Assembly (NCBI RefSeq): GCF_014201095.1
Contig: NZ_JACHDN010000001.1
Coordinates: forward strand, 1,922,001-1,986,000
Direction of reading: 5' to 3'
From: Cellulomonas hominis
GTDB taxonomy: Bacteria; Actinomycetota; Actinomycetes; Actinomycetales; Cellulomonadaceae
DNA length: 64,000 nucleotides
Shown here: positions 15,650-24,917 of the stretch, in pieces
Layout: every line of letters starts with the position of its first letter
Position numbering within the stretch: the stretch's first letter is position 1
Translations under genes and position numbers: made by a program
The notes under the pieces: model-generated
Told to the model about the DNA's origin: nothing
What the model saw: the letters and a program-made list of their open reading frames with translations, nothing else
Database searches by the model: none

Positions 15650-18372
15650 GCGCGCCGACGGCCGGGCGCCTGCTGCTGCGGCAGGCACGCGCGGAGGTCG
15701 CCACGCTCGTGGCGCTCGCGGTGACGACCCTGCTGGTGGCCGGCGTGCTCGCCGCCTGGCCGCGCGCCGTGGACCGGATGGTCGCCGACGACCTGGCGCA
15801 GCAGGTGGCCGCGCAGTCCCCGCTGGACCGGGACCTGACGCTGCCGGCGCACCCGCAGATCCTGCTCGACACCGTGCCCGGACCGGCCGAGGTGGCCGAC
15901 GGCATGGCCGCGCTGCAGGCCACGGCGGACGCGCAGACCGCCGGTGCCGGCCCGGCGCTGCGCGGCCTGCTGTCCGGGGCGCGGTTCGCCGTCGAGCGCC
16001 CCGAGGTCGAGATCGAGCGCGGGGCGCGCGCGCCCGACATCGCGCAGATGTCGCTGTCCCTGCTGATCGACCCGTCGCTGCCCGACCGGGTCCGGTGGGT
16101 GGCGGGCGCGGCCCCGGCCCCCTACGACGCCGGTGCCGCGGCCGGCCGGCCCCTGGCCGACGCGGCCGCCGACCTCCCCGCCGTCGAGATCGGGCTCTCC
16201 GCCGCCGCGGCAGAGGCGCTGCGCTGGGACGTCGGGGAGACGCGGCGCTCGGTCGACCGGAGCTTCCCGGTCGACCTGCGGCTGTCCGGGACCTTCGAGG
16301 CCGTCGACCCGGACGACGGGTCGTGGCGGCACCTGCCGTCCGCGCTGGGTGCCTCGGTGGTCGACGACCCGAACGCGGGCGTCCTGGTCACCGGCGTGGG
16401 CTTCGCCGACCCCGGCGCGCTCGCGGCGCTCGTGGTGCCGAACGGCACGACCACCCGGTACTGGCACCCGCTGGACGCGTCCGGCGTCGCGGGGGCCGAC
16501 CGGGAGGCGCTGATCGCCGACCTGCAGCGCGTCCGCGCGGACGAGGGCCTGCGCAGCGGGACGACGGACGTGCTGGTCGCGGGCCGGGCGCGCGAGGCCA
16601 CCGTGACGTCGCTGCTCGACGTGCTGGCCGTGGGGATGTCCGGCGCCGCCGTCGGCGTGCTGTGGCTGGCCGCGGTGCTGGCGGTCGAGCGCCGCCGGTC
16701 CGCGCTCGCGCTGCTGCGCGCCCGCGGCGCGTCGGGCGCCGCGGTGCGGGGGCTCGTCGCGGCGCAGGGGCTGCTCGTGTCGCTGCCCGCGGGCGCCGCC
16801 GGGATCGCGCTCGGGGTGCTCGCCGTGCCCGGCGCCACGCGGCCCGCCGACCTGCTGCCCGCCGCGGCGGCAGTGCTCGCGCCGATGGTCCTGCTCGCGG
16901 TGGCGGCCGGGCGGGTCGCCGGACGGGCCGGACGCGCGGACCTCGGGTCGCGGCCCTGGCGGTGGCGCTGGGTCGCGGAGGTGCTGGTCGTGGTCGCCGC
17001 GGTCGTCTCGGTCGTCGTCACGGGGCAGCGCGGGCTGGGCGGCGCGACCGGGGCGACCGGCGGGGCGGACCCGCTCGTCTCCGTGCTCCCGGTGGTCCTG
17101 GGCCTCGCCGCCGCGGTGCTGGTGCTCCGCCTGTACCCGTGGCCCGTGCGCGGGCTGCTCGGTCTGGTGCGGCGGCGACCGGGCGCGGCCGGGTTCCTCG
17201 GCGCGGCGCAGGCGGCGCGGTCGCCCGCGGCCGGTCTGGTGCCCGTGGTGGCGCTCGTGCTCGGCGTGGCCACCGTCGCCCTGTCGGCGGTGACGCTGTC
17301 GACGGTCGGGGCCGGGTCGGAGCGCAGCGCCGTCCGCAGCACGGGTGCGGACGTGCGGCTCGACCTCACGGCCCGGACCGCGTCCGGCGGCGGGCTGACG
17401 CCGGAGCAGGTCGCCGCGGCCGGCGACGTCGACGGCGTGGCCGCGGTCGCCGCCGTCGGGGACGCCGGGCCGCGGACGGTGGAGATCGGCCGGACGTCCG
17501 GCACCGCGGCGGTCGTCGTCGTGGAAGCGGCCGCGCTCGCGGAGGTGCAGGCCGGCCTCCCGGGGGTCGCTGCGCTGCCGGAGGCCCTGGCGCGCGCCGG
17601 GGCCGGCGGCGCGCTCCCCGCGCTCGTCGCGGACGGTCTCGACGCCGGCGGGGACGAGGCGGTCACCGTGCTCGTGGGCGCGCGGGCCGAGCCCGTCGAC
17701 CTGGACGCGGCCGGTGCCGCGCGCGAGGTGCCCGGCGTCGTCACGGGGCAGAGCTGGGTGCTCGTCGACAGCGCCGCGTGGTCCGCCCGGACCGGGACCG
17801 AGGTCGTCGTGGACCGGCTGCTGGTGCGGGTCGAGCGCGGCGCCGACCCCGCGCAGGTCGCCGCCGCGCTGACCACCGCCCTGGACGACCCGCTCACCGT
17901 CCGGACAGTCGCTGCCGCCCGCGCCGAGCTGGACCGCTCGGTGCTCGTCACCGGGACGCGGACCGCGCTCCTCGTCGTGACGGGCGTGAGCGCGCTGCTG
18001 TGCGCGGGGGTGCTGGGGCTGCTGCTGCTCACCGGGGCGCCCGCCCGCGGCCGGACGACGGCGCTGCTGCGCACGCTCGGCGCGCCCGTGTCGGTCGGGC
18101 GGGGCCTGGTCGCCGCGGAGGTCGCCGGGCCGGTCGTGGTGTCCGCCCTCGGCGGGCTGCTGGTCGCGGCGGTTCTGCCGCGCCTGGTGCTGGGCTCGGC
18201 GGACCTGCGGCTGTTCACCGGGGCGGCCGAGCGGGCGGACCTGGTGGTGGACCCGGCGACGGTCGCGGCGGTGGCCGCGGCCGGGCTGGTGGTGTGCGCG
18301 GCGGCGCTGGCGGTGGCGGTCGCGGCCGCCCGCCGGGTCGTCGCGGTCGAGGTGCTGCGGGAGGGAGCATGA
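15646..18372 (+). CDS. FtsX/MacB-type ABC exporter permease, second subunit
   Basis: 908 residues from the GTG that overlaps the previous stop. N-terminal segment LVALAVTTLLVAGVLAAW, a long extracytoplasmic part, a central membrane group near residues 320-430 and 445-500, a second extracytoplasmic domain and C-terminal FtsX-like segments near 775-900. It is similar in plan to, but shorter than, the first permease, so the pair probably forms a heterodimer. The final bases overlap the ATPase start (ATGA). Codon usage is as GC-rich as the neighbours. Confidence 0.87.
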   Translation: MSAPTAGRLLLRQARAEVATLVALAVTTLLVAGVLAAWPRAVDRMVADDLAQQVAAQSPLDRDLTLPAHPQILLDTVPGPAEVADGMAALQATADAQTAGAGPALRGLLSGARFAVERPEVEIERGARAPDIAQMSLSLLIDPSLPDRVRWVAGAAPAPYDAGAAAGRPLADAAADLPAVEIGLSAAAAEALRWDVGETRRSVDRSFPVDLRLSGTFEAVDPDDGSWRHLPSALGASVVDDPNAGVLVTGVGFADPGALAALVVPNGTTTRYWHPLDASGVAGADREALIADLQRVRADEGLRSGTTDVLVAGRAREATVTSLLDVLAVGMSGAAVGVLWLAAVLAVERRRSALALLRARGASGAAVRGLVAAQGLLVSLPAGAAGIALGVLAVPGATRPADLLPAAAAVLAPMVLLAVAAGRVAGRAGRADLGSRPWRWRWVAEVLVVVAAVVSVVVTGQRGLGGATGATGGADPLVSVLPVVLGLAAAVLVLRLYPWPVRGLLGLVRRRPGAAGFLGAAQAARSPAAGLVPVVALVLGVATVALSAVTLSTVGAGSERSAVRSTGADVRLDLTARTASGGGLTPEQVAAAGDVDGVAAVAAVGDAGPRTVEIGRTSGTAAVVVVEAAALAEVQAGLPGVAALPEALARAGAGGALPALVADGLDAGGDEAVTVLVGARAEPVDLDAAGAAREVPGVVTGQSWVLVDSAAWSARTGTEVVVDRLLVRVERGADPAQVAAALTTALDDPLTVRTVAAARAELDRSVLVTGTRTALLVVTGVSALLCAGVLGLLLLTGAPARGRTTALLRTLGAPVSVGRGLVAAEVAGPVVVSALGGLLVAAVLPRLVLGSADLRLFTGAAERADLVVDPATVAAVAAAGLVVCAAALAVAVAAARRVVAVEVLREGA

Positions 18373-19319
18373 CGGTGACCGAGCCGGACATCCTGTGCGA
18401 GGACGTGGTGCGCATCTTCACCATGGAGGGCGTGGAGGTGCAGGCCCTCCAGGGGCTGAACCTGCGCGTCGCGGCCGGGGACCTCGTCGCGCTGGTCGGC
18501 GCGTCCGGGTCGGGCAAGTCGACGCTGCTGACCATCCTGTCCGGGCTGGACCGCCCCACGGCCGGCACCGCCCGCGTCGCGGGCGCCGACCTCACGACGA
18601 TGGGCTCGCGGGCGCGACGGGCCTACCGCCGGGACGTCGTCGGGTTCGTCTGGCAGCAGACCGCGCGCAACCTGCTGCCGTACCTCACGGCCGCCGAGAA
18701 CGTCGCGCTGCCGCTCGTGGTGTCCCGGACCGGGAGGCCCGCCGCGCGCACCGCCCGGGCGGAGGAGCTCCTGGACGTCATGGGCGTCGCGCACTGCCGG
18801 GACCGGCTGCCGTCGCAGATGTCCGGCGGCGAGCAGCAGCGCGTCGCCATCGCCACCGCCGTCGCGTCGTCGCCGCGGGTGCTGCTGGCCGACGAGCCGA
18901 CCGGCGAGCTCGACGAGGCGACGTCCGCCGACGTGCTCGACGCGATGCGGCACGTCAACGAGACGCTCGGCGTCACGACGCTGATCGTCACGCACGACCC
19001 GCTCGTCTCCGAGCACGTGCGCCGCACCGTCGCGATCCGGGACGGGCGCACCGCCACCGAGACGCTGCGCCGCGCCGCCGTCGACGAGCACGGCCGGGAC
19101 GTGCTGCTGGCCGAGGAGTTCGCCGTCATCGACCGGGTCGGCCGGCTGCAGCTGCCGCGGGAGTTCGTCGAGCGGCTGGACCTGCGCGACCGCGTCCGCC
19201 TGGGTCTCGAGCCGGACCACGTGCGCGTCTGGCCGCACGGCGCCGGGCCGCACGACTCGCCCCCGCACGACTCGCGCGGCCCCGCCGCGGACGCCGCCGC
19301 CGAGGAGGACCGCCCGTGA
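18369..19319 (+). CDS. ABC exporter ATPase with C-terminal extension
   Basis: 316 residues. Walker A GASGSGKST (44-52), Q-loop region VWQQTARNLLPYLTAAEN, signature MSGGEQQR, Walker B VLLADEPTGELDEA and H-loop VTHDP are all intact, in LolD/MacB style. About 80 residues beyond the usual ATPase end include LAEEFAVIDRVGRLQLPREF and an acidic, Pro-rich tail; the middle of this extension looks like a short beta-rich AbrB-like segment, which is unusual. The start overlaps the second permease stop and its own stop overlaps the next gene (GTGA). Confidence 0.9.
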   Translation: MTVTEPDILCEDVVRIFTMEGVEVQALQGLNLRVAAGDLVALVGASGSGKSTLLTILSGLDRPTAGTARVAGADLTTMGSRARRAYRRDVVGFVWQQTARNLLPYLTAAENVALPLVVSRTGRPAARTARAEELLDVMGVAHCRDRLPSQMSGGEQQRVAIATAVASSPRVLLADEPTGELDEATSADVLDAMRHVNETLGVTTLIVTHDPLVSEHVRRTVAIRDGRTATETLRRAAVDEHGRDVLLAEEFAVIDRVGRLQLPREFVERLDLRDRVRLGLEPDHVRVWPHGAGPHDSPPHDSRGPAADAAAEEDRP

Positions 19320-19990
19320 CCGCCACCCTGCGCGCGACCGCCCTGACCCGCACCTACGGCTCCGGCGACACCGCCGTGCACGCCCTGCGCGGCGTGGACC
19401 TGGTGGTCGAGCCCGGCGAGCTGCTGGTCGTCCGGGGCCGGTCCGGCTCCGGGAAGTCGACCCTGCTGCACGCGCTCGGCGGCCTGGAGCGCCCGACCTC
19501 CGGCCAGGTGCACCTCGGCGACGCCGAGCTCACGGCGCTGCCGAAGGACGCCCTGCTGCGGCTGCGCCGGGAGCGGATCGCGTACGTCTTCCAGTCGTTC
19601 GGGCTGATCCCCGTGCTGTCCGCGGCGGAGAACGTCGAGGTGCCGCTGCGCCTGCTGCGTACGGACCCGGTCGAGCGGGACGAGCGGGTGGCGGCGGCGC
19701 TCGCGGCCGTCGGGCTCGGCCGGCACACCCACCAGCGGCCGGGCGAGCTGTCCGGCGGGCAGCAGCAGCGCGTCGCGATCGCCCGGGCGCTGGTGGCGCG
19801 GCCGTCGGTGCTGCTGGCCGACGAGCCGACCGGGCAGCTGGACAGCGAGAACGCCACGGCGATGCTGGAGCTGCTGTCGGGTCTGGTGCACGAGAGCGGG
19901 GTGGCCGCGGTGGTCACCACGCACGACCCCCTGATCGCGGAGCGGGCGGACCGGGTGGTGGAGCTGCGGTCGGGCGCGCTCGTGGCCTGA
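19316..19990 (+). CDS. ABC exporter ATPase, second
   Basis: 224 residues, the standard length for a LolD/MacB-type ATPase. Walker A RSGSGKST, Q-loop FQSFGLIPVLSAAEN, signature LSGGQQQR, Walker B VLLADEPTGQLDSE and H-loop TTHDP are intact. It starts at the GTG overlapping the previous stop. Together with the first ATPase it could form a heterodimeric motor for the two large permeases. It ends 17 bases before the convergent TetR gene. Confidence 0.92.
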   Translation: MTATLRATALTRTYGSGDTAVHALRGVDLVVEPGELLVVRGRSGSGKSTLLHALGGLERPTSGQVHLGDAELTALPKDALLRLRRERIAYVFQSFGLIPVLSAAENVEVPLRLLRTDPVERDERVAAALAAVGLGRHTHQRPGELSGGQQQRVAIARALVARPSVLLADEPTGQLDSENATAMLELLSGLVHESGVAAVVTTHDPLIAERADRVVELRSGALVA

Positions 19991-20007
19991 GCGGCGCCGT
20001 CGCGAGG

Positions 20008-20523
20008 TCAGCGGTCGCGCAGCCGGGACAGGACCGCCCGGGCGTCGTCGAGCGCGGTGTCGTCCCGGATCCCGGTGACCGCGTTGTAGTACATCCCGTC
20101 CCCGACGAGCTGCACGACGTGGGCGAGCGCCGGGTCGCCGAGCTCGGCGACCAGCGCGTCGTACCAGGCGGCCCGGAGCTCGTCGAGGACGGCCGTCGCG
20201 TCGTCGCCGGACTCCTCGGTGAGGCGGACGGCGGCGACGAGCGCCCGGTCCAGCGGCCCGCCGGAGGACATCGAGCCGCGCAGGTAGAACTCCGCCGCGC
20301 CCTCCGGGGCGGAGCGCATGGCGGCGACGTCGGCCGCCCCGAGCGCGGCGAGGCGCTCGCGCTGCCCCCGGGCCAGGGCCGCCTTGCTGGGGAAGTGGTA
20401 GAGCAGCCCGCCCTTGGAGACCTCGGCGGCGGCGGCGACGGCGTCCAGCGTCGCTGCGCGCGGCCCGTGCGCGATGAGCAGGCCCTCGAACGCGTCGAGC
20501 AGCCGGTCCCGGGTGGCGGTCAC
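20008..20523 (-). CDS. TetR-family repressor of the MFS exporter
   Basis: 171 residues from GTG 20523. The start is set by TACGGT (20531-20536 on the minus strand), seven bases, then GTG: a leaderless transcript. The helix-turn-helix (ATLDAVAAAAEVSKGGLLYH, then FPSKAAL) covers residues 20-55. The C-terminal part resembles TetR proteins that pair with MFS exporters. A perfect operator (20552-20567) lies in the promoter region shared with the divergent MFS gene, so it probably represses both until the exported compound binds. Confidence 0.93.
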   Translation of the reverse strand: MTATRDRLLDAFEGLLIAHGPRAATLDAVAAAAEVSKGGLLYHFPSKAALARGQRERLAALGAADVAAMRSAPEGAAEFYLRGSMSSGGPLDRALVAAVRLTEESGDDATAVLDELRAAWYDALVAELGDPALAHVVQLVGDGMYYNAVTGIRDDTALDDARAVLSRLRDR

Positions 20524-20551
20524 GGGAATGACCGTAGCGGCCTCGACGCTA

Positions 20552-20567
20552 TACCGTCCAGACGGTA
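20552..20567. promoter_or_regulatory. Perfect TetR-type operator
   Basis: TACCGTC, two bases CA, GACGGTA: a perfect 16-base palindrome in the gap between the TetR and MFS genes, overlapping the likely promoter of both (TACAGT at 20566-20571 for the exporter). Position and form are those of a shared TetR operator. Confidence 0.85.
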
Positions 20568-20609
20568 CAGTCACCACCGATCCCCATCCCGACGAACGAG
20601 GTCCGCGTC

Positions 20610-22160
20610 ATGTCCGCCCCGGTCACCACCGGTCACACCCGCCCCGCCACCACGCTCGCGCTGCAGCACCGCGGCCGGCCCGTCCGGCCCTGGGCGGTGC
20701 TCGCCGTGCTGATGCTGCCCGTGCTGCTGATCTCGGTGGACAACACGGTGCTGTCGTTCGCGCTGCCGTCGATCACGGCCGCGCTCGGGGCGTCCGGCTC
20801 GGAGCTGCTGTGGATCGTCGACGCGTACCCGCTGATGCTCGCGGGCCTCCTGGTCCCGATGGGCAGCCTCGGCGACCGCGTCGGCCGGCGCCGGCTGCTG
20901 CTGGTCGGCGCGACCGGGTTCGCGGCCGTCTCGCTGCTCGCCGCCTGGGCCACCAGCCCGGCGCAGCTCATCGGCGCCCGCGCGCTGCTCGGCATCTTCG
21001 GGGCGACGCTCATGCCGTCCACGCTGTCGCTGATCCGGAACGTGTTCCTCGACCGCGCGCAGCGGCGGCTCGCCATCGCGATCTGGGCGTCCGGGTTCGC
21101 GGGCGGCGCGGCCCTCGGCCCGATCGTCGGCGGGGCGCTGCTCACGCACTTCTGGTGGGGCTCGGTGTTCCTGCTGAACGTGCCGGTCCTGCTCGTGCTG
21201 CTGCCGCTCGCGCTGGCGCTCGTCCCGGAGTCGAAGGACCCCGCGCCCGGGCCGGTCGACCCGTGGAGCATCGTGCTGTCGCTGGCCACGATGCTGCCGC
21301 TCGTCTACGCGATCATCGCCGTCGGGGAGCACGGGGTCACGCCCGCGACCGCTGCCGGCGTGCTGCTGGGCCTCGGTGCCGGCTGGGCGTTCGTCCGGCG
21401 GCAGCGCCGGCTGGCCTCGCCGATGCTCGACGTGCGGCTGTTCGCCCGGCCGACGTTCTCCGGCGCGGTGTCCGCGAACCTGCTGTCGGTGCTCGGGTTC
21501 TCGGGGCTGCTGGTCGTGGTGTCGCAGTTCCTCCAGCTCGCGGCGGGCCTGAGCCCGATGGACGCCGGCCTGGTGCTGGTCCCGGGGCTCGCGGCGTCCG
21601 TGCTGGCGGGGCTGCTGGCCGTGCGGCTGGTCCGGCACGTCCGGCCGGGCGTGCTGATCGGGTCGTCGTTCCTGCTGGCCGCCGTCGGGTACGGGGTGCT
21701 CACGCTGGTCGGCGACGTGCCGACGCCCGTCACGGTCGCGGTGACGTTCGTGATCATGGGCCTCGGCGTCGGGCTGGCCGAGACGCTGACGAACGACCAG
21801 ATCACCACGGCCGTCCCGCCGGAGAAGGCCGGCGCCGCGTCGGCGATCTCCGAGACCGCGTACGAGCTCGGCACCACGCTCGGCGTCGCGCTGCTGGGCT
21901 CGGTGCTGAACGCGACCTACCGGGCGCGGGTCGTCGTGCCGGACGGCCTCACCGCCGACCAGGCGCACGCCGCGGGGGAGACCCTGGGCGGCGCGGTGCA
22001 GGCCGCGGACGGCCTCGGGGCGGACGTGGCGGACGCGCTGCTCGAGTCGGCGCGGCTGGCGTTCGACGCGGGGACGCAGCACGCCGCGGCGGTCGGCGCG
22101 GTGGTCGCGGTCGCCGCCGCGGCGGTCTCCTTCGTCACCCTCCGCCGCGCCACGGCCTGA
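20610..22160 (+). CDS. MFS drug exporter, DHA2-like (14 segments)
   Basis: 516 residues, the usual size of DHA2 drug:H+ antiporters. Around 14 hydrophobic segments are visible. Motif A-like GSLGDRVGRRRLLLVG follows segment 2, and the motif C region GGAALGPIVGGALL lies in segment 5. An NTVLSFALPSI stretch in segment 1 is typical of the SmvA/EmrB/QacA group. Likely exports a cationic or aromatic compound at the cell membrane using the proton gradient. Controlled by the divergent TetR gene. Substrate cannot be read from sequence. Confidence 0.93.
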   Translation: MSAPVTTGHTRPATTLALQHRGRPVRPWAVLAVLMLPVLLISVDNTVLSFALPSITAALGASGSELLWIVDAYPLMLAGLLVPMGSLGDRVGRRRLLLVGATGFAAVSLLAAWATSPAQLIGARALLGIFGATLMPSTLSLIRNVFLDRAQRRLAIAIWASGFAGGAALGPIVGGALLTHFWWGSVFLLNVPVLLVLLPLALALVPESKDPAPGPVDPWSIVLSLATMLPLVYAIIAVGEHGVTPATAAGVLLGLGAGWAFVRRQRRLASPMLDVRLFARPTFSGAVSANLLSVLGFSGLLVVVSQFLQLAAGLSPMDAGLVLVPGLAASVLAGLLAVRLVRHVRPGVLIGSSFLLAAVGYGVLTLVGDVPTPVTVAVTFVIMGLGVGLAETLTNDQITTAVPPEKAGAASAISETAYELGTTLGVALLGSVLNATYRARVVVPDGLTADQAHAAGETLGGAVQAADGLGADVADALLESARLAFDAGTQHAAAVGAVVAVAAAAVSFVTLRRATA

Positions 22161-22221
22161 CGCGCCCGGGCGCCCGCGCCCCGGACGGGCACCGCGCGCG
22201 GCCCGCCTGCTCCGCCGCGCC

Positions 22222-22275
22222 GAGTGGAGAGTTCTGCCGGACACGCCCGGCGTGTCGTGGCGGAAACCTCCACTC
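22222..22275. repeat. Dispersed palindromic repeat, copy 1
   Basis: A 54-base unit begins GAGTGGAGAGTTCTGCC and ends CCTCCACTC, so its ends are inverted repeats. It is centred on GACACGCC, one base, GGCGTGTC (22240-22256). Near copies occur at 38982-39034 and, more diverged, 42033-42085. All three lie between genes. Confidence 0.8.
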
Positions 22276-22338
22276 AGCGGCGTGGCCACGTCCTGACGGG
22301 GCTCTCCGCCCGGGCGGGCGGGCGGGCGGGGGCCGGGG

Positions 22339-24576
22339 TCAGGACGACGACGAGGCGCGGACGCGGTCCAGGAGGAGCAGGGCGATGTCCGTGACCTCCG
22401 GGACGCCCACCGCCGCGCGGTCGACGTCCGGGCCCGCCGCGCCGGCCGTCGCCGCCACCCCGTCCGTCAGCATCACCGTGCAGTAGGGGCACGCCGTCGC
22501 GACGACCCCCGCGCCGGTGGCCACGGCCTCCTCGGCGCGCGCCGTGCCGATCCGGGTGCCGATCGACTCCTCCAGCCACATCCGCGCCCCGCCGGCGCCG
22601 CAGCAGAACGACCGCTCGCGCGTCCGGGGCATCTCGACGGCCTCGACGCCGGGCAGGGCGGCGAGGAGCTCGCGCGGGGGCTCGTAGACCTCGTTGTGCC
22701 GGCCGAGGTAGCAGGGGTCGTGGTAGGTCACGCGCTGCTCGGGGCCCTCCGGCGCGACCGGGGTCAGCCGCCCCTCGGCGACCAGCCGGTTGAGCAGCTC
22801 GGTGTGGTGCACGACGTCGTACCGGCCGCCGAGCTGCGGGTACTCGCGGGACAGCGTGTTGAAGCAGTGCGCGCAGGTCACGACGACGGCGCGGGCCTCC
22901 GCAGCGGCCAGGGTCCCGACGTTCGCCGAGGCGAGCATCTGGTAGAGCACCTCGTTGCCCGCGCGCCGGGCGGGGTCGCCGGTGCAGCCCTCGCCGTCGC
23001 CGAGCACCGCGAACGAGACCCCGGCGGTGTGCAGCAGCTCCGCCACGGCCCGCGTCGTCCGCTTCGCCTTCTCCTCGTACGCACCGGCGCAGCCGACCCA
23101 GAACAGGTAGTCGACCTCGGCCGCGGACGCGACGTCCGCGCCGACCACCGGGACGTCGAACGGCAGCCCCTTCGCCCAGTCGAGCCGCTGCCGGGCGGGC
23201 AGGCCCCACGGGTTGCCGCGGCGCTCGAGCTTGGTGAAGGTGCCGCCGAGCTCGGCGGGGAACGCCGACTCCATGAGCGTCTGGTAGCGCCGGATGTCGA
23301 CGATCGTGTCGACGTGCTCGATGTCGACCGGGCACTGCTGCACGCACGCCCCGCAGGTGGTGCACGCCCACAGCGCGTCCGCGTCGATGACGCCGGAGGC
23401 GACGAGGTCGACGTCCACGTGCCCGTCCTCGACCGGCGACCCGGCGCGCGCGGCCCGCAGGTACGGGGCGGTCGCGGCGGCGTGGTCCCGCAGCGCGAGC
23501 GTGACGAGCTTGGGGGACAGCGGCTTGCCGGTCGCCCAGGCCGGGCACTGCTCCTGGCACCGGCCGCACTCGGTGCAGGTGGTGACGTCGAGCAGCTGCT
23601 TCCAGGTGAGGTCCTCGACGGCCTTCACGCCGAGCCGGGCGTCCTCCGGCAGGTCCTCCAGCGCGGCGACGTCGAGCTCCCGCTCGCCGACCCGGACCGG
23701 CTCCAGCGGGCCGAGCGCGACCTCGCCGGCGGCCGACCGCCGCGCGTAGACGTTCACCACCGCGAGGAACCGGTGCCAGGCGACGCCCATGGTCGGCTGC
23801 AGCCCGACGACGACGAACCACGCCATCGACACGAGGATCTTCACGGTCGCGCACAGCACGACCGCGGACTCGACGGCCCCGGTGGACGCCCCGGACCACA
23901 GGTCGCCGATCCACGCCGTCGTCGGGAACAGCCAGGTCGACGCGGACCCGGCGCGCGCGGCGAGCTCGTGCTCCAGCCCGCGCAGCAGCAGCACCGCCAG
24001 CACGACCAGCAGCACGGTGGCCTCGACCACGACGGCCTGCCCGGTGTGCGAGCCGAAGAACCGCGACCGGCGGGCGGGCTCGGTCTGCGCCGGGCCGCTG
24101 CCGTCGCCGGCACCCGCGCCCGCCGCCGCGATCGCCCGCGCGGGGGTCGGCGGCACGTCACGGGGCGTCGTGCGCACCCGGACGGCGATCAGCGCGAGGA
24201 TCCCCGCGAGCGACAGCCACGCGATGCCCTCGGTCAGCCAGGCCCACGGCGCGGACGACCCGAGCAGCGGCAGCGCGAACTCCGGCCGCACCACCTGCGC
24301 GTACCCGCTCACCAGGGTGAAGAACAGGACGGGGAACGAGACCATCACGGTCCAGTGCGCGACCCGGACGACGGGCTTGTGCTGGAACCGGCCGTGGCCG
24401 ATCAGCTCGCGCACCACCAGCCAGGTCCGCCGCCCGACGGGCCGCAGCCGTCCCGGCGCCGCGCGCCCGACGCGGATGGTCCGCGTCAGCCGGGCCGCCC
24501 CCCGCGCGAACACCCCGACCCCGACGACGGTGGCCGCGAGCACCACGACGAGGCAGGTCACCCGGAGCGCGTCCAC
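22339..24576 (-). CDS. etfD: Membrane Fe-S oxidoreductase, EtfD-like
   Basis: 745 residues. Leaderless-like start: TAGCGT (24583-24588, minus), six bases, GTG 24576. About five N-terminal membrane segments with His residues (GHGRFQHKPVVRVAHW) come first, then two 4Fe-4S clusters, CTECGRCQEQCP and CTTCGACVQQCP, and two CCG domains ending in CCGAGGARMW and CPYC. This layout is that of the HdrD/GlpC-related protein which in mycobacteria (EtfD) passes electrons from electron-transfer flavoprotein to menaquinone during fatty-acid oxidation. No etf genes are linked here, so the partner is inferred. Confidence 0.85.
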   Translation of the reverse strand: MDALRVTCLVVVLAATVVGVGVFARGAARLTRTIRVGRAAPGRLRPVGRRTWLVVRELIGHGRFQHKPVVRVAHWTVMVSFPVLFFTLVSGYAQVVRPEFALPLLGSSAPWAWLTEGIAWLSLAGILALIAVRVRTTPRDVPPTPARAIAAAGAGAGDGSGPAQTEPARRSRFFGSHTGQAVVVEATVLLVVLAVLLLRGLEHELAARAGSASTWLFPTTAWIGDLWSGASTGAVESAVVLCATVKILVSMAWFVVVGLQPTMGVAWHRFLAVVNVYARRSAAGEVALGPLEPVRVGERELDVAALEDLPEDARLGVKAVEDLTWKQLLDVTTCTECGRCQEQCPAWATGKPLSPKLVTLALRDHAAATAPYLRAARAGSPVEDGHVDVDLVASGVIDADALWACTTCGACVQQCPVDIEHVDTIVDIRRYQTLMESAFPAELGGTFTKLERRGNPWGLPARQRLDWAKGLPFDVPVVGADVASAAEVDYLFWVGCAGAYEEKAKRTTRAVAELLHTAGVSFAVLGDGEGCTGDPARRAGNEVLYQMLASANVGTLAAAEARAVVVTCAHCFNTLSREYPQLGGRYDVVHHTELLNRLVAEGRLTPVAPEGPEQRVTYHDPCYLGRHNEVYEPPRELLAALPGVEAVEMPRTRERSFCCGAGGARMWLEESIGTRIGTARAEEAVATGAGVVATACPYCTVMLTDGVAATAGAAGPDVDRAAVGVPEVTDIALLLLDRVRASSSS

Positions 24577-24917
24577 CCGCTCACGCTAGTGGCGGGTGCC
24601 GGGTGTCCACGAACTCGCGGACGAACCGGCCGGAAGAGCCCCGGTTCCGGACACCCGGCGTCCGTGACCCGGGAGTGTGGCGTCGTCCACACCCGGGGTG
24701 GTGCCTGGCGAGCGCTTGATACAGTGCTGGCAATCCCTCGACCTCGGTCGGCGTCCGCGCCCTTGCGCGCTCGGCGTCGCCGTGCGTCCCTGTACCTGCC
24801 CGTCGACAACACCACACGACCGCCGCCCGCCGCCCGCCGTCCCGCCTCGAGCGGTCGCGGGCCCGGACCCGGCGCACCGACCGACCGACCACCCGCCCAC
24901 GACAGGACGGAGCGGAC
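24577..24917. other. 341-base divergent region before the Mrp operon
   Basis: It holds the etfD -10, an inverted repeat (GCCGGGTGTCC at 24598-24608 and GGACACCCGGC at 24649-24659), and a likely Mrp promoter with -10 TACAGT at 24720-24725. That would leave a leader of about 185 bases before mrpA. No known riboswitch was recognised in the leader. Confidence 0.55.

Noticed and set aside
12080..15688. Very long minus-strand ORF opposite the first permease gene
   Set aside because: Its codon pattern is that of a shadow, its product is Arg/Gly/His-rich low-complexity, and the plus-strand permease has clear membrane segments, overlaps and ribosome site.
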